Shown: positions 20,499 through 30,753, counted from the stretch's first letter. The stretch: DNA of 64,000 nucleotides from Burkholderiales bacterium (GCA_017302655.1 JAFLDE010000006.1:1-64000), one strand, 5' to 3'. A program made the numbers and translations. Notes: generated from the sequence alone by a model not told the origin.

Positions 20499-21532
20499 CA
20501 GGCCTCGGCCTCGGCCAGGATGCTGAAGCGGAAGCAGGCACCCAGGCCCGGTTGGCTCTCCACTTCGATGTCCTGGCCACCGAGCAGGCGTACCAGGCGC
20601 TGCGCGATGACCAGTCCGAGGCCGCTGCCGCCATGGCGCTGGGCCACCGTGGCGTCTGCCTGCGCAAAGGGCCGGAAGAGTCGCTGCAAGGCTTCCGGCG
20701 ATAAACCGACCCCTGTGTCACTGACCTCAAAGTGCAGGCGAAGCCCGTGCGCGACGTCGAGGCTTCTGCGCACGTCCAGGCGCACCTGACCGCGCTCGGT
20801 GAACTTCACCGCGTTGCCCACCAGATTGGCCAGGACCTGGCGCAGGCGCAGGTCGTCGGCGCGCAATCGCCCGGGCAGGCCAGGCTGCACGCGTGCTTGC
20901 AACTGGATACCCTTGGCATGCGCTTGTGCGAGCAGCGGTGCCATGGCGTCGCGCAGGCAGTCGTGCAGCGCAAAGGCGCGCGGAGCCACTTGCAGCGCAC
21001 CGGCATCCAGCCGGGCGAGATCCAGGGTGTGATTGATCAGTTCCAACAACTGGCGGCCGGATTGCAGAGAAAGTTCCAGCAACTTGCGCTGGCGGTCCGC
21101 GAGCTCGCTGGACAGCACCAGTTCGGTCAGGCTGATCACTCCGGCCAGTGGTGTGCGCAATTCATGGCCGAGTTGCGCTGCGGTGCTTTGCGCGTCGCGG
21201 GAGGCTTCGCGCAGCGGCCAGACGCTCAGCAACAGCTCTGAGCCGGGTGCCGGTTGGTGCACATGCCAGTCGCACAGCCGGCCGCCAAGCGGAAGGCGAG
21301 CGGTCCAGGCCTGGCCGGCGCGAACCTGCGCCAGCACGGCAGCCTCTTCGCTGGCCAGCAGGGCGCTGAGTGGGGGCAACGGGTCGACGACGCCCAGCAG
21401 GCGAAGGCTGGCATTGGCCTGTAGCAACTGGCCGTCCTGCGCGCGCAGCCATGCCATGCCGAGTGGCGCGTGGCGCCAGGCTTCGAGGGCGGCGGATGCG
21501 GTGGCGTCTGGCGCTGGCAAGTCGGCGTTCAT
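20498..21532 (-). CDS. Soluble PAS-type sensor histidine kinase
   Basis: A 344-residue kinase. The start was placed at MNADLPAPD (21532); the frame is open ~60 bp further. Residues ~15-120 look like a single PAS-type sensor domain (APLGMAWLRAQDGQLLQANAS). The HisKA H-box is QLGHELRTPLAGVISLTE, followed by the N-box NLVGNAVKFTERG, G1 DTGVGLS, F-box LFRPFAQ and G2 GGSGLGLVIAQRLV, so the enzyme looks complete. No membrane segment, receiver domain or partner response regulator is visible, so it probably acts on a cytosolic signal with an unlinked partner. It lies 31 bp after lspA on the same strand. Confidence 0.88.
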   Translation of the reverse strand: MNADLPAPDATASAALEAWRHAPLGMAWLRAQDGQLLQANASLRLLGVVDPLPPLSALLASEEAAVLAQVRAGQAWTARLPLGGRLCDWHVHQPAPGSELLLSVWPLREASRDAQSTAAQLGHELRTPLAGVISLTELVLSSELADRQRKLLELSLQSGRQLLELINHTLDLARLDAGALQVAPRAFALHDCLRDAMAPLLAQAHAKGIQLQARVQPGLPGRLRADDLRLRQVLANLVGNAVKFTERGQVRLDVRRSLDVAHGLRLHFEVSDTGVGLSPEALQRLFRPFAQADATVAQRHGGSGLGLVIAQRLVRLLGGQDIEVESQPGLGACFRFSILAEAEA

Positions 21533-21563
21533 GCGCGGCGAGGGGTGGCGCCGCTTTGTAGCA

Positions 21564-22052
21564 TCAGCGCGAGGCGCGCCAGCGCCGCCATTCATCGAGG
21601 ATCAGCAGCGCCGCGCCGAGGGTGATGGCGCTGTCGGCGACGTTGAAGCTGGGGAATGCCCAGCCGCCTGCATGGAACTGCAGGAAGTCGATCACATGAC
21701 CGTGCCAGACCCGGTCGATGCCATTGCCCACCGCACCACCAAGGATGAGGGCCAAGGCACAGGCGAACAGGCGCTGCTGCCCATGCTGACGCAGCAGCCA
21801 GGTGATGAAGACCGATGCGGCCACTGCCAGCGCGGTGAAGAACCAGCGCTGCCAGCCGCCGGCGCCCGCCAGAAAGCTGAAGGCGGCGCCCGGGTTGTGC
21901 GCGCGCACGAGGTTGAAGAAGCTCGTGACTTGCCGACCTTCGTGCAACTCGAAGTGACTGACGACGAGTGCCTTCGTGACGTGATCGAGCACGACGACCA
22001 GCAGCGCCAGCAGCAGCCAGCGCCACCAGTTCGGGTTGACTGCGGTCTGCAT
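21564..22052 (-). CDS. lspA: Lipoprotein signal peptidase
   Basis: A 162-residue integral membrane aspartyl protease with four hydrophobic helices. The start was chosen at [12 protein letters not shown] (22052), sharing one base with the ileS stop (TGATG). The frame is open upstream inside ileS. The two catalytic Asp motifs are present: [15 protein letters not shown] and [11 protein letters not shown]. It removes signal peptides from prolipoproteins. The ileS-lspA order is common in proteobacteria. Confidence 0.96.
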   Translation of the reverse strand: MQTAVNPNWWRWLLLALLVVVLDHVTKALVVSHFELHEGRQVTSFFNLVRAHNPGAAFSFLAGAGGWQRWFFTALAVAASVFITWLLRQHGQQRLFACALALILGGAVGNGIDRVWHGHVIDFLQFHAGGWAFPSFNVADSAITLGAALLILDEWRRWRASR

Positions 22053-24892
22053 CAGGCGAAGGCTCGATCTTCGCCAGCGCCGTGCAGGTTGTCGTCGCAG
22101 CGGCCGCAGATCTGCGGGTGGGCCGCGTTGCGGCCGACGTCGTCGCGGTAGTGCCAGCAGCGCTCGCACTTGGCGGCGCTGCTGGGTGTCACTTCGATGC
22201 GCAAGGCCTCGCCCCGCAGCAGCTCCACCTTGGAGACGATGAGCACGAAGCGCAGGTCGTCGCCCAGCGAGGCCAGTGCTTGATAGGCGTCCTCACCGGC
22301 CACCGTCAGGCGCAGCTCGGCCTGCAGCGAGGCGCCGATGCGGCCCTCGCCACGCACCGTCTCCAGCGCCTTGTTGACTTCGGCCCGCACCGCCTTGATG
22401 CGATCCCATTTGTCCAGCAACGCGGCGTCGTTGGAGGTCTCGAAGGTCCAGAAGGTCTGCGCGAACACGCTGCCCTTGCCGCCGAGCAGCGGCCAGGCCT
22501 CCTCGGCGGTGAAGCTGAGGAAGGGCGCCATCCAACGCAGCATGGCCTGCAGGATCTGCCACAGCGCGGTCTGCGCCGAGCGGCGCGCCAGGGACTTGGG
22601 CGCGGTGGTGTACAGGCGGTCCTTGAGGACGTCCAGATAGAAAGCGCCCAGGTCTTCGGAACAGAAGTTCTGCAGCTTGGCCACCACCGGGTGGAACTCG
22701 TAGCGCTCGTAGTGTTCCTTGAACTGGTCCTGGAGGTTCGACGCGCGCTGCAACGCGTAGCGGTCGATCTCGAACAGCTGTTCCATGGGCACCGCATCGG
22801 TCGCCGCGTCGAAGTCGCTGACGTTGGCGAGCAGGAAGCGCAGCGTGTTGCGGATGCGCCGGTAGCTGTCCACCACGCGGGCGAGGATCTTGTCGTCGAT
22901 GGCCAGGTCGCCCGAGTAGTCGGTGGCGGCCACCCAGAGGCGGATGATCTCCGCGCCCATTTTGTCGGCCACCAGTTGTGGGGCCAGCGTGTTGCCGACC
23001 GACTTGCTCATCTTGCGGCCCTGGCCGTCCACGGTGAAGCCATGCGTGAGCAGCGCCTTGTAGGGCGCGCGGCCATGCAGCGCGCAACCCAGCAGCAGCG
23101 CCGAGTGGAACCAGCCGCGGTGCTGGTCGTGGCCTTCGAGGTAGAGGTCGGCCTCCGGGCCGCTCTCGTGGGCCAAACCCGCGTGGCTGCCCTTCATCAC
23201 ATGCTCGAAGGTCGAGCCGGAGTCGAACCAGACTTCAAGGATGTCGCTGCTCTTGACGTAGTCGGCACCTTCGGTACCGAGCAGGTCCTCGGGACTCAGG
23301 CGGCTCCAGGCTTCCACGCCGCCGCCCTCCACGATGTCGGCCGCCCGGTCCAGCAAGGCCATGGTGTCGGGGTGCAGCTCGCCGCTTTCCTTGTGCATCA
23401 GGAAGGGCAGGGGCACGCCCCAGGCGCGCTGGCGGCTGATGCACCAGTCGGGCCGGTTGGCGATCATGTCGCGCAGGCGGGCTCGGCCGTTTTCGGGGTA
23501 GAAGGCGGTGGCGTCGATGGCTGCCAACGCCAACTCGCGCAGGGTCTGCTTCGGCGACTCGGTGGCGAACACCCCCTCGCTGCCAGGGTGCGGTGCGTCC
23601 ATGCGGATGAACCATTGCGAGGCGGCGCGGTAGATCACCGGCGTCTTGTGCCGCCAGCAATGCGGGTAGCTGTGCGTGATGGTGCTGGTGGCCAGCAGGC
23701 GGTCGGCCTCGCGCAGGGTGTCGATGATGACTGGGCAGGCCTTCCAGATGTTCTGACCACCGAACAGCGGCAGGTCGGCTGCGTAGCTGCCATCGCCCTG
23801 AACGGGGTTCAGGATCTGGTCGTGCCGCATGCCGTGCGACACGCAGGAGAAGAAGTCGTCCAGGCCATACGCGGGCGCCGAGTGCACGATGCCGGTGCCG
23901 TCCTCGTCGGTGGCGTAGTCGGCCAGGTAGACGGGCGCGGTGCGGGCATAGCCAGCGTGATGCTTGGCCAGCGGGTGGTGGAAGCGCAGGCCGCCCAGGG
24001 CCTCGCCCAGGCAGGTGGCCTCCATTTGGCCTTCCAACTCCCAGCGCTTCAGACAGTCCTCGACCCGCGCTTGGGCGACGATGAACCGGCCGCGCGGTGT
24101 GGCCACCAGCGCGTAGCGAAGGCGCGGGTTCAGGTTCAGTGCCTGGTTGGCCGGCAGGGTCCAGGCGGTCGTGGTCCAGATGACGACACTGGCTTGCAAG
24201 GCGCCATCAAGGCCGAAGGCTTGCGCCAGCTTGTCCGGCTCGGCGCTGGGGAAGGCGACGTCCAGGGTCTGACTCTTCTTGTCGGCGTACTCGATCTCGA
24301 ACTCGGCCAGTGAGGAGCGGCAGTCGAAGCACCAGTACACGGGCTTCAAACCGCGGTAGACGAAGCCGCGTTCGATGACTTTCTTGAACGCGCGGATCTG
24401 GCCGGCCTCGTTCTTGGGGTCCATCGTGGCGTAGCGGTTCGCCCAGTCGCCCATCACGCCCAGACGCTCGAAGCCTTCGCGCTGCACAGCGATCTGTTCG
24501 GTGGCGTAGGCGCGGCTCTTGGCCTGCATGTCGTCGCGGCTGAGGTGCCGGCCATGCGCCTTCTCGATGGCGTTCTCGATCGGCAGGCCGTGGCAATCCC
24601 AACCAGGCACATAGGCGGCGTCAAAGCCCATCAGTTGGCGGCTCTTCACCACCATGTCCTTCAGCACCTTGTTGACCGCGTGGCCGATGTGGATGGCGCC
24701 GTTGGCATAGGGCGGGCCGTCGTGCAGCACGAACTTGGGTGCGCCCTGGCGGGCAGCGCGCAACTGCTGGTAGCGGCCCTCCTGCTGCCACTGGGCGATC
24801 CAGCCCGGCTCGCGCTTGGGCAGGTCGCCGCGCATCGGGAAGGGCGTGTCGGGCAGGTTCAAGGTGGCGCGGTAGTCCGGTGTCGAGCTCAT
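22052..24892 (-). CDS. ileS: Isoleucyl-tRNA synthetase
   Basis: A 946-residue class I synthetase of normal length. The HIGH motif is in [15 protein letters not shown] (about residue 65) and KMSKS in [12 protein letters not shown] (about residue 620). The editing domain lies between them. The C-terminal zinc site is [12 protein letters not shown] with CGRCDDNL. It charges tRNA-Ile. It lies 75 bp downstream of ribF and is coupled to lspA. Confidence 0.98.
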   Translation of the reverse strand: MSSTPDYRATLNLPDTPFPMRGDLPKREPGWIAQWQQEGRYQQLRAARQGAPKFVLHDGPPYANGAIHIGHAVNKVLKDMVVKSRQLMGFDAAYVPGWDCHGLPIENAIEKAHGRHLSRDDMQAKSRAYATEQIAVQREGFERLGVMGDWANRYATMDPKNEAGQIRAFKKVIERGFVYRGLKPVYWCFDCRSSLAEFEIEYADKKSQTLDVAFPSAEPDKLAQAFGLDGALQASVVIWTTTAWTLPANQALNLNPRLRYALVATPRGRFIVAQARVEDCLKRWELEGQMEATCLGEALGGLRFHHPLAKHHAGYARTAPVYLADYATDEDGTGIVHSAPAYGLDDFFSCVSHGMRHDQILNPVQGDGSYAADLPLFGGQNIWKACPVIIDTLREADRLLATSTITHSYPHCWRHKTPVIYRAASQWFIRMDAPHPGSEGVFATESPKQTLRELALAAIDATAFYPENGRARLRDMIANRPDWCISRQRAWGVPLPFLMHKESGELHPDTMALLDRAADIVEGGGVEAWSRLSPEDLLGTEGADYVKSSDILEVWFDSGSTFEHVMKGSHAGLAHESGPEADLYLEGHDQHRGWFHSALLLGCALHGRAPYKALLTHGFTVDGQGRKMSKSVGNTLAPQLVADKMGAEIIRLWVAATDYSGDLAIDDKILARVVDSYRRIRNTLRFLLANVSDFDAATDAVPMEQLFEIDRYALQRASNLQDQFKEHYERYEFHPVVAKLQNFCSEDLGAFYLDVLKDRLYTTAPKSLARRSAQTALWQILQAMLRWMAPFLSFTAEEAWPLLGGKGSVFAQTFWTFETSNDAALLDKWDRIKAVRAEVNKALETVRGEGRIGASLQAELRLTVAGEDAYQALASLGDDLRFVLIVSKVELLRGEALRIEVTPSSAAKCERCWHYRDDVGRNAAHPQICGRCDDNLHGAGEDRAFA

Positions 24893-24967
24893 GGCGGGGC
24901 GCTGCGTCGGTGCGCAGTCAATAGATGCGGGGGAGGGCGTCGGCGGGGCCGCTGGCGCGGCAGGCCC

Positions 24968-25981
24968 TCAAATTCGGTCGCGGGTGGTCTGGCGGCGTTC
25001 AGCCGCGTGGCTGGCAGCGAACCAAGCATGCGCTGCCTGCACGTCGGCCGCAATGGCGGCCGTCAGCGCATCCAGCCCGTCATACCGGGCTTCGTCGCGC
25101 AGTTTGTGCAGGAATTCCACGCGCACGAGTCTACCGTAGCCCCCCTCGGTCCCCAGAGTTGCAGGCCAGTCCAGGCAGTGCACCTCGAGCAGCATGCGGC
25201 CCGAGTCGTCGACCGTGGGCCGACTGCCCAGGCTGGCCACGCCGTGAAGGGGCTGATCCGTCAGGCCATGCGTCTGCACGACGAAGATGCCCTGCGCGGC
25301 GGGTCGCGCGTGGCGAAAGCGCAGATTCAAGGTGGGATAGCCTGGCCCGAGCTGGCGGCCCAGCTTCTGGCCGTGCAGCACATGGCCACTCACGCAGTAC
25401 GGGCGACCGAGCAAGGCCCGAGCCAGCGTCATGTCACCGGCGGCCAAGGCCTCTCGCACGCTGCTTGAGCTCACGCGTTGGCCATGCACCTCGTAGCTCA
25501 TCATGCGGGCGACGTCGAATCCGAATTCGCTGCCGAGTGCGTCTAGCGTGGCGTAGTCGCCCTGTCGTTTTGCTCCGAAGCGAAAGTCGTCCCCGACCAA
25601 CACATACCTGGCGCCCAGGCCATTTACAAGGATGTTCTCGACGAAGGCGCGGGGCGAAAGCTGCGCCAAGGCGGCATCGAACCGAAGCAGCGCGAGCCGG
25701 TCGATGCCGCAGCGCTGCAATTCCATCACCTTGTCGCGCAAAGTGGAGATTCGCCTGGGCGCATCGCTTGCACGTCCGGCCACATGGGCGAAGTAATCGC
25801 GAGGGTGAGGCTGAAAACTCAGCACCGTGCTACTCAGCCGGCGATGCTGTGCCTCCGAGCGGAGCAGCGCCAACATGGCCTGGTGGCCGCGGTGCACACC
25901 GTCGAAATTGCCGATCGTCAGTGCGGTGGGGTGAACATTTGCACAGGAAAACGTGCGGCGAACCACTTGCATGGCGGACAT
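24968..25981 (-). CDS. ribF: Bifunctional riboflavin kinase / FAD synthetase
   Basis: A 337-residue enzyme. The N-terminal nucleotidyltransferase domain has TIGNFDGVHRGHQAML, and the middle has VLVGDDFRFG and SSSVREAL. The C-terminal flavokinase domain has GRPYCVSGHVLHGQKLGR and GYPTLNLRF. It makes FMN and FAD from riboflavin. The ribF-ileS-lspA order is the usual arrangement. The start at 25981 or the Met three codons inside are both possible. Confidence 0.97.
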   Translation of the reverse strand: MSAMQVVRRTFSCANVHPTALTIGNFDGVHRGHQAMLALLRSEAQHRRLSSTVLSFQPHPRDYFAHVAGRASDAPRRISTLRDKVMELQRCGIDRLALLRFDAALAQLSPRAFVENILVNGLGARYVLVGDDFRFGAKRQGDYATLDALGSEFGFDVARMMSYEVHGQRVSSSSVREALAAGDMTLARALLGRPYCVSGHVLHGQKLGRQLGPGYPTLNLRFRHARPAAQGIFVVQTHGLTDQPLHGVASLGSRPTVDDSGRMLLEVHCLDWPATLGTEGGYGRLVRVEFLHKLRDEARYDGLDALTAAIAADVQAAHAWFAASHAAERRQTTRDRI

Positions 25982-25993
25982 TATCTTGAGTCG

Positions 25994-26009
25994 TGGCTCC
26001 GGCCCTGCG
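25994..26009 (+). promoter_or_regulatory. Weak sigma-54-like site upstream of prsT
   Basis: TGGCTCCGGCCCTGCG has GG and GC dinucleotides exactly 10 bp apart, but the -12 half (CTGCG) is poor. It sits about 90 bp before the prsT start. I list it because a much better site precedes the second PEP-CTERM gene. Confidence 0.25.
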
Positions 26010-26097
26010 TCGCAGCCACAATCCGGCCCGCCCCGATACAGCCCAGCCCCAGACAGCTTGGCGGTAACTGCTTCCCCAACACGACTGACTGCTGCTC

Positions 26098-28914
26098 ATG
26101 ATCGACATCCCCTCGAGTGCTCTGCGCACTTCGAACTTGCGTGCCTTCATGTTGGCGATGGCTCTGTTTGCGTCAGAAGGGCATGCCAATTCAGTGGCCA
26201 CGAAGGCTTACGACGAAGCCCGCAAGGCCTTGGAGCGTGATGAACTGAGCGCCGCCGCCATTCACCTGAAGAACGCACTGCAGGCCGACAAGTCCATGCT
26301 TGCTGCGCACCTCCTGTTGGGGAGAGTGCTGGCGTCAATGGGCGAATACAAGGCGGCAGAGGCCGCTCTCGAAGAGGCATTGAGATTGGGTGTGAGTCGT
26401 ACCGAGGTGGCCCCCCTGCTTGGGCCGGTGTACCTGCAGTTGGGCGAGGCAAACAAGGTCCTGGAGTTGGTCACGGCGAATTCACCTGTTCCTTCGGTGA
26501 AGGCGCAAGCGCTGACTCTTCGTGGGTCCGCACTGGCCATGTCAGGCAGCCTGACGCAGGCTTTGGCCGCGTTTGCCGAAGCGCGCAGCGTGGATCCCAG
26601 CCTAGCGGACCCCTACATCGCTGAGGCCCCTGTATTCCTGCGCATGGATGCGCGTGACAAAGCCATCGCTTCGGCGCGCAAGGGGACAGAGCTTGCTCCG
26701 AAGCGGGGCTCGACTTGGTACCAGTTGGGCACCATCCTTCACGGCACGGGGGACCTCAGCGGCGCACTCGTTGCTTTCGACAAGTCCTTGGTGCTGGAGC
26801 CCAAGCATGTCGACGCCCATGTGTCCCGGGCGATGGTCCTGCTGGGACTGGGGCGTCGGGAAGAGGCGGAAAAGACGCTCAACTTCTTGAAGACCGAGAA
26901 AGTGCGCGAACCCAGGGCCTCTTGGTTGCGCGGCATGTTGGCCGGCGCCAACGGCAGGTCAGATCTGGCCAAGGCAGAGTTTTCTGACGCCGTGGGCATG
27001 ATCGATCCGATGGCGCCCGCGGTGCGCAACAACAGCGAGCCCTTGCTGCTGGCGGGTGCCCTTTCGCACTACCACTTGCGCAATCCTGAGAAGGCTCGCG
27101 AGTACCTCACGACCTTGTTGGGCCGCAACAGTCGGCATGTGGCTGGACAGCTGCTGCTGGCCACGATCCTTGTTGAGGCTAGAGACCTCAATCGCGCGCA
27201 ACCTATGCTGGAAGGGCTGCTTAGGAGCATGCCGGACCATCCGGAAGTACTTCATTTGCTGGGGCGAGTACATGCTGCCCGCGGACAGTTGGGGCTGGCC
27301 GCTGAGTTTCTCGAGCGAGCATCTCGTGCACCAGGCGGACAGGATGCGCTGCGCGACTTGTCCGTCGTTCAGCTCGCGGGGGGCGCCAAGCAGCAAGGCG
27401 AGAAGAACTTGGAGAAGGTCTTCGCCAAGAACCCAGCCGACGTGACGGCGGGTATGGAACTGGCCGTCCACTATGCAAGAACGGGGCAAGGCGCGAAGGC
27501 GGTGCAGGTCGCCGAGTCCTTGCTCAAGCTGTCACCCTCGGAGCCGGCCTTATTGAATTTCCTGGGCAACATTCACGGACGCCTCAGCGACAGGAAACGT
27601 CAGCGTCAGGCCTATCAGGCCGCCTTGGAAAAGGCACCGAACTTCAGGCCTGTGGTTGTCAATATGGCTTGGCTCGAATCCGATGAAGGCTTGCATGACG
27701 CGGCCCGAGCCCGGCTGGAAGCACTTCTAAAACAGTCGCCCCGCGACTACGAGGTGTTGACCCAGCTTGGTGTGATTGAGCAACGAGCGCGTCGATCCGA
27801 GAAGGCGCTCGAGCACTTCCAGAAGGCTGATTCCCTGCAAACAAAGGATCCGCGACCGGGCTTGGCTGCTCTCGAAACACTGCTGCAGCTGCGGCGGGTA
27901 GAGCCAGCGCTTGCGGCGGCTAGAAGCATGGCGGGACGCTTCCCGGGAGATTTCACCGTGCTGTTGGCTGCTGCCAGGGCGTATACGGTGGGTGGCAACC
28001 AAGCGTTGGCCCGGACGAGCTTGCAGGAGGCCACGAAAGTGGCGGGATACCGCGTGCCCATGCTGCTTGAGGTGGCCCGACTGCAAATGCGCTTAGGCCT
28101 GATGGAGGGCGCAATGCACGCTCTGGCCAAAGCGCAGCAGGTGTCGCCAGACGACGTAGGAGTCATGCTCTTGAATGTCGAGATGGCGGGGGTGCGGCGT
28201 GCTCCGGCGGCTGAACTCGACAAGGCGCTGGCCTCCGCGATGGCCAAGCACCCCAAACACCCTGGCGTTCAGGTCACCGCAGGTCACGTCGCGATGTCAC
28301 GAGGGCAGTTCGCCAAAGCCGCGGCGAGCTATCGGACCTCCTTCGAGCAAGCTCCCAGCACCGAACTCGCTGCGCTACTTGCGCGAGCGCTGCTTGCAAA
28401 CAATGAGACCGAAAAGGCGCTCGCGACGCTCGAGTCTTGGTCGAAGCGCAACCCCTCGGACGTCGTTGCCAAGCGTGCGTTGGCCGATGCTCAAGTCTTG
28501 GCGGGCAAGCCGCATCTGGCTAGAACGACTTATGAAGCACTCATCGCCGCTCAGCCCAACAATGAAGAACTGCTGGCTGCCTTTGCTCAGATCCTGCGTC
28601 GTTTGGGTGACCCGTTGGCTGTTTCAATGGCGGAAAAGGCTTACAAGCTTGCGCCTCACAACTTGAACCTGGCCGACGGCTACGGCTGGGCTTTGACGGC
28701 CGCAGGGAACGTAGAAGCCGGAGTGCGTGTGCTGCGTGAAGCGCGCTTGCGAGACCCTGCCCATGCGGCCGTTCGCTGGCACCTGGCCGCAGCGCTCATG
28801 AAAGCGGGCCGGAAGGTGGAAGCCAGAGAGGAAGTGCAAGCGGCGATGTCAGCGGGCCTGGCGCCGCCATCGGATGTCGACCCAGCCCGTTTGCGCGTGG
28901 ATCTTGGCTTGTAA
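26098..28914 (+). CDS. prsT: PrsT-like TPR protein of the XrtA/PEP-CTERM system
   Basis: A 938-residue protein with a hydrophobic, signal-like N-terminus (LRAFMLAMALFASEGHA), then almost continuous tetratricopeptide repeats. The opening YDEARKALERDELSAAAIHL and SMLAAHLLLGRVLASMGEY, and the length near 930, match the PEP-CTERM system TPR-repeat family that Haft and colleagues named PrsT. It is thought to act in the periplasm in exopolysaccharide/PEP-CTERM protein export; the exact role is not established. The other eps/prs/xrtA genes are not in this window. Codon use is slightly less GC-biased than that of neighbouring housekeeping genes. Confidence 0.88.
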   Translation: MIDIPSSALRTSNLRAFMLAMALFASEGHANSVATKAYDEARKALERDELSAAAIHLKNALQADKSMLAAHLLLGRVLASMGEYKAAEAALEEALRLGVSRTEVAPLLGPVYLQLGEANKVLELVTANSPVPSVKAQALTLRGSALAMSGSLTQALAAFAEARSVDPSLADPYIAEAPVFLRMDARDKAIASARKGTELAPKRGSTWYQLGTILHGTGDLSGALVAFDKSLVLEPKHVDAHVSRAMVLLGLGRREEAEKTLNFLKTEKVREPRASWLRGMLAGANGRSDLAKAEFSDAVGMIDPMAPAVRNNSEPLLLAGALSHYHLRNPEKAREYLTTLLGRNSRHVAGQLLLATILVEARDLNRAQPMLEGLLRSMPDHPEVLHLLGRVHAARGQLGLAAEFLERASRAPGGQDALRDLSVVQLAGGAKQQGEKNLEKVFAKNPADVTAGMELAVHYARTGQGAKAVQVAESLLKLSPSEPALLNFLGNIHGRLSDRKRQRQAYQAALEKAPNFRPVVVNMAWLESDEGLHDAARARLEALLKQSPRDYEVLTQLGVIEQRARRSEKALEHFQKADSLQTKDPRPGLAALETLLQLRRVEPALAAARSMAGRFPGDFTVLLAAARAYTVGGNQALARTSLQEATKVAGYRVPMLLEVARLQMRLGLMEGAMHALAKAQQVSPDDVGVMLLNVEMAGVRRAPAAELDKALASAMAKHPKHPGVQVTAGHVAMSRGQFAKAAASYRTSFEQAPSTELAALLARALLANNETEKALATLESWSKRNPSDVVAKRALADAQVLAGKPHLARTTYEALIAAQPNNEELLAAFAQILRRLGDPLAVSMAEKAYKLAPHNLNLADGYGWALTAAGNVEAGVRVLREARLRDPAHAAVRWHLAAALMKAGRKVEAREEVQAAMSAGLAPPSDVDPARLRVDLGL

Positions 28915-28988
28915 GAAACTGTCGGGCTTCTTTCCACCTATATCAGCTTCGCAGCACTCGAACTTTGTGAATCAATGACTTAAGATGC

Positions 28989-29004
28989 TGGCTCGATTGT
29001 TGCT
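28989..29004 (+). promoter_or_regulatory. Sigma-54 (-24/-12) promoter for the PEP-CTERM gene at 29157
   Basis: TGGCTCGATTGTTGCT differs from the consensus TGGCACG-N4-TTGCT at one position and has the required GG-N10-GC spacing (28990-28991 and 29002-29003). Transcription would start near 29015, leaving a leader of about 140 nt. Sigma-54 sites in front of PEP-CTERM genes, under the PrsK/PrsR two-component pair, are known for some species with this system. Confidence 0.7.
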
Positions 29005-29156
29005 TGACAAGGACTGAGGCTGAGCACCGACTGTTTTGACTGGTGTCTAGCTGCTAAAGATCACGGAGTTCGTCGCTGCCACCTGGATCGGGGATTGCCC
29101 ACTAGGTTCGGACCGCTAGAATTTTTGTAACAAGCTTCGGGAAGGCTCGTGCCGAC

Positions 29157-29969
29157 ATGAAAAACGTATTGGTTTCGTTCGCTGGTGGAGTGGCGATGGT
29201 GCTGTGCAGCAATGCCAGTGCAGATGTCAACCTTGCTTATTCGGGGTCCAACCTCGGGAGCACTACCTCCACGATGCGGAACGACACGTCCAGCTACCAG
29301 AATGTTTGGACGGGAGCGAGCAGCCTTTCTGAAAATGGCGGCGCCGCGTTCATGGCTTACTGCATTGATCCTCGGACCAGCGCAGGCTTCCCGAACAGTT
29401 ATTCCACCACCAACCTGGATTCGTTCTTCGGGGTGAATGCCTCGAGCCACGCGGAGTACTTGACGTCCGGTTACGGCCAGCAGTTGCAGCGATCGGGTTA
29501 CTCGACGGACATGGCTGGCAAGAACACGCAAGCGAATGCGCTGGTGGTTCGCAACAACCTGGATGAATTGTTCAGCTACGCCTACGCCGACAGCCTGTTG
29601 AGCGCCACGAATGCTGCCGCTTTCGGCTTGGCCGTTTGGGAAATCATCATGCAGGACGGTGCAGCGTTCAGCCGTACCACCGGCGAGATTCGCACGCGGA
29701 CGACTGACACGCCTGCTGGTGTGATCACCAAGTTGACCAGCTACCTGGGCGCCTTGTCCGCATCGAGCCTGCAAGAGCAGGCTACTTGGGCGTCCGCTGC
29801 ATCTGGCCCGCGCAAGAGCTACACCTACACCGTGTATTTCGACACGACGGATCCATTTAAGCAGAACTTCATCCGCGCAACGGAGAATCACGTGCCGGTG
29901 CCGGGTTCTCTGGCGTTGGCTGGGCTGGCCCTGGCAGGGGTGGTGGTGGTGCGTCGCCGCAAGGCCTGA
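29157..29969 (+). CDS. PEP-CTERM-type surface protein (VPVPGS variant)
   Basis: A 270-residue exported protein with a signal peptide (MKNVLVSFAGGVAMVLCSNASA). The body contains a single-Cys region FMAYCIDPRTSAG and a stretch AAAFGLAVWEIIMQDG, reminiscent of thioester or Cys-Gln-type adhesin domains (CIDP plus AVWEI). This resemblance is inferred only. The C-terminus is VPVPGSLALAGLALAGVVVV followed by RRRKA, a PEP-CTERM tag in which the usual PEP reads PVP. It is preceded by a good sigma-54 promoter and followed by a strong terminator, so it is monocistronic. Confidence 0.85.
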   Translation: MKNVLVSFAGGVAMVLCSNASADVNLAYSGSNLGSTTSTMRNDTSSYQNVWTGASSLSENGGAAFMAYCIDPRTSAGFPNSYSTTNLDSFFGVNASSHAEYLTSGYGQQLQRSGYSTDMAGKNTQANALVVRNNLDELFSYAYADSLLSATNAAAFGLAVWEIIMQDGAAFSRTTGEIRTRTTDTPAGVITKLTSYLGALSASSLQEQATWASAASGPRKSYTYTVYFDTTDPFKQNFIRATENHVPVPGSLALAGLALAGVVVVRRRKA

Positions 29970-30005
29970 GTGCCCTTCGCCGCTTGCAAAGGCGGTCAAG
30001 CAAAG

Positions 30006-30029
30006 AGCCGGCTGTGTGCCGGCTTTTTT
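30006..30029 (+). terminator. Rho-independent terminator
   Basis: The stem AGCCGGC / GCCGGCT with a 5-nt loop (TGTGT) is followed by a T-run, 37 bp after the PEP-CTERM stop codon. Confidence 0.9.
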
Positions 30030-30090
30030 GTGGCCGATTGACAGCGCTCCGAGGGGGCTCCAGCGCGCCGAGTCGGCACGAAATTTCTGG

Positions 30091-30744
30091 CTAGAACCGG
30101 CGTTCCAGAACCAAGGTCTCGTTCTCCCGCTTCATCTGAAAACGCGACAGGAAGGAATTGCCGAGCAGAACGACTGGCATGTCGCGTTCGGCCACAGTGG
30201 CTTCGACGCCGCCAATTTCGACATCGCCGATGCGCACGCGATCCAGGGTCATCAAGTAGCCTGAGATGACGCCGTTGGCGGTTTGCATGCGCACCGGGCG
30301 CCCGTTGCGGTAGTTCAGGCCCAGCCGATCGGCCTGCGCGCGGCTCATGGACACGGTGGTGGCGCCGGTGTCCACCAGGAACTGCACGCTACCGCCGTTG
30401 ATGCTGCCGCTGGTCACGAAGTGGCCGCCGCTGCCGGCGCTCAGCACGATGCGCTGACCCGCGCCTTGACCGCGTCCGCTGCTGCTGCGCTGGGCCACCG
30501 GCGCGGCACCGAGCAGAAGTTGCCGGCGCTGGCCGTCCACCTCCACCGCCACGCTGCCATCGCCCACTTCGACGAGGCGCACCCCGTCTTGCTGCTGTCC
30601 CACACGCACGGTGCGCACCTGGCCGTTGATGACCAGGATGGCCGCGTTACGTCCCAGCAGCCCGTTCAGGCTGACGGAGGGCTGCGCGGTGGCCAGCAGC
30701 GGCATCAGGTAAAGGGCCATGGCCCCCCAACTGCGCATGCGCAC
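30091..30744 (-). CDS. Retropepsin-like aspartic protease, TIGR02281 type
   Basis: A 217-residue protein with a signal-anchor-like N-terminus (GAMALYLMPLLATAQ). The C-terminal half is a single-lobe retropepsin fold. The catalytic motif is FLVDTGATTVSMS (about residue 130), with the flap-like region later and VVLLGNSFLSRFQM near the end. Such proteins are presumed to dimerise to form the active site. Substrates are unknown. It lies 9 bp after yajQ on the same strand. Confidence 0.85.
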   Translation of the reverse strand: MRMRSWGAMALYLMPLLATAQPSVSLNGLLGRNAAILVINGQVRTVRVGQQQDGVRLVEVGDGSVAVEVDGQRRQLLLGAAPVAQRSSSGRGQGAGQRIVLSAGSGGHFVTSGSINGGSVQFLVDTGATTVSMSRAQADRLGLNYRNGRPVRMQTANGVISGYLMTLDRVRIGDVEIGGVEATVAERDMPVVLLGNSFLSRFQMKRENETLVLERRF

Positions 30745-30753
30745 GGTGGCTCC

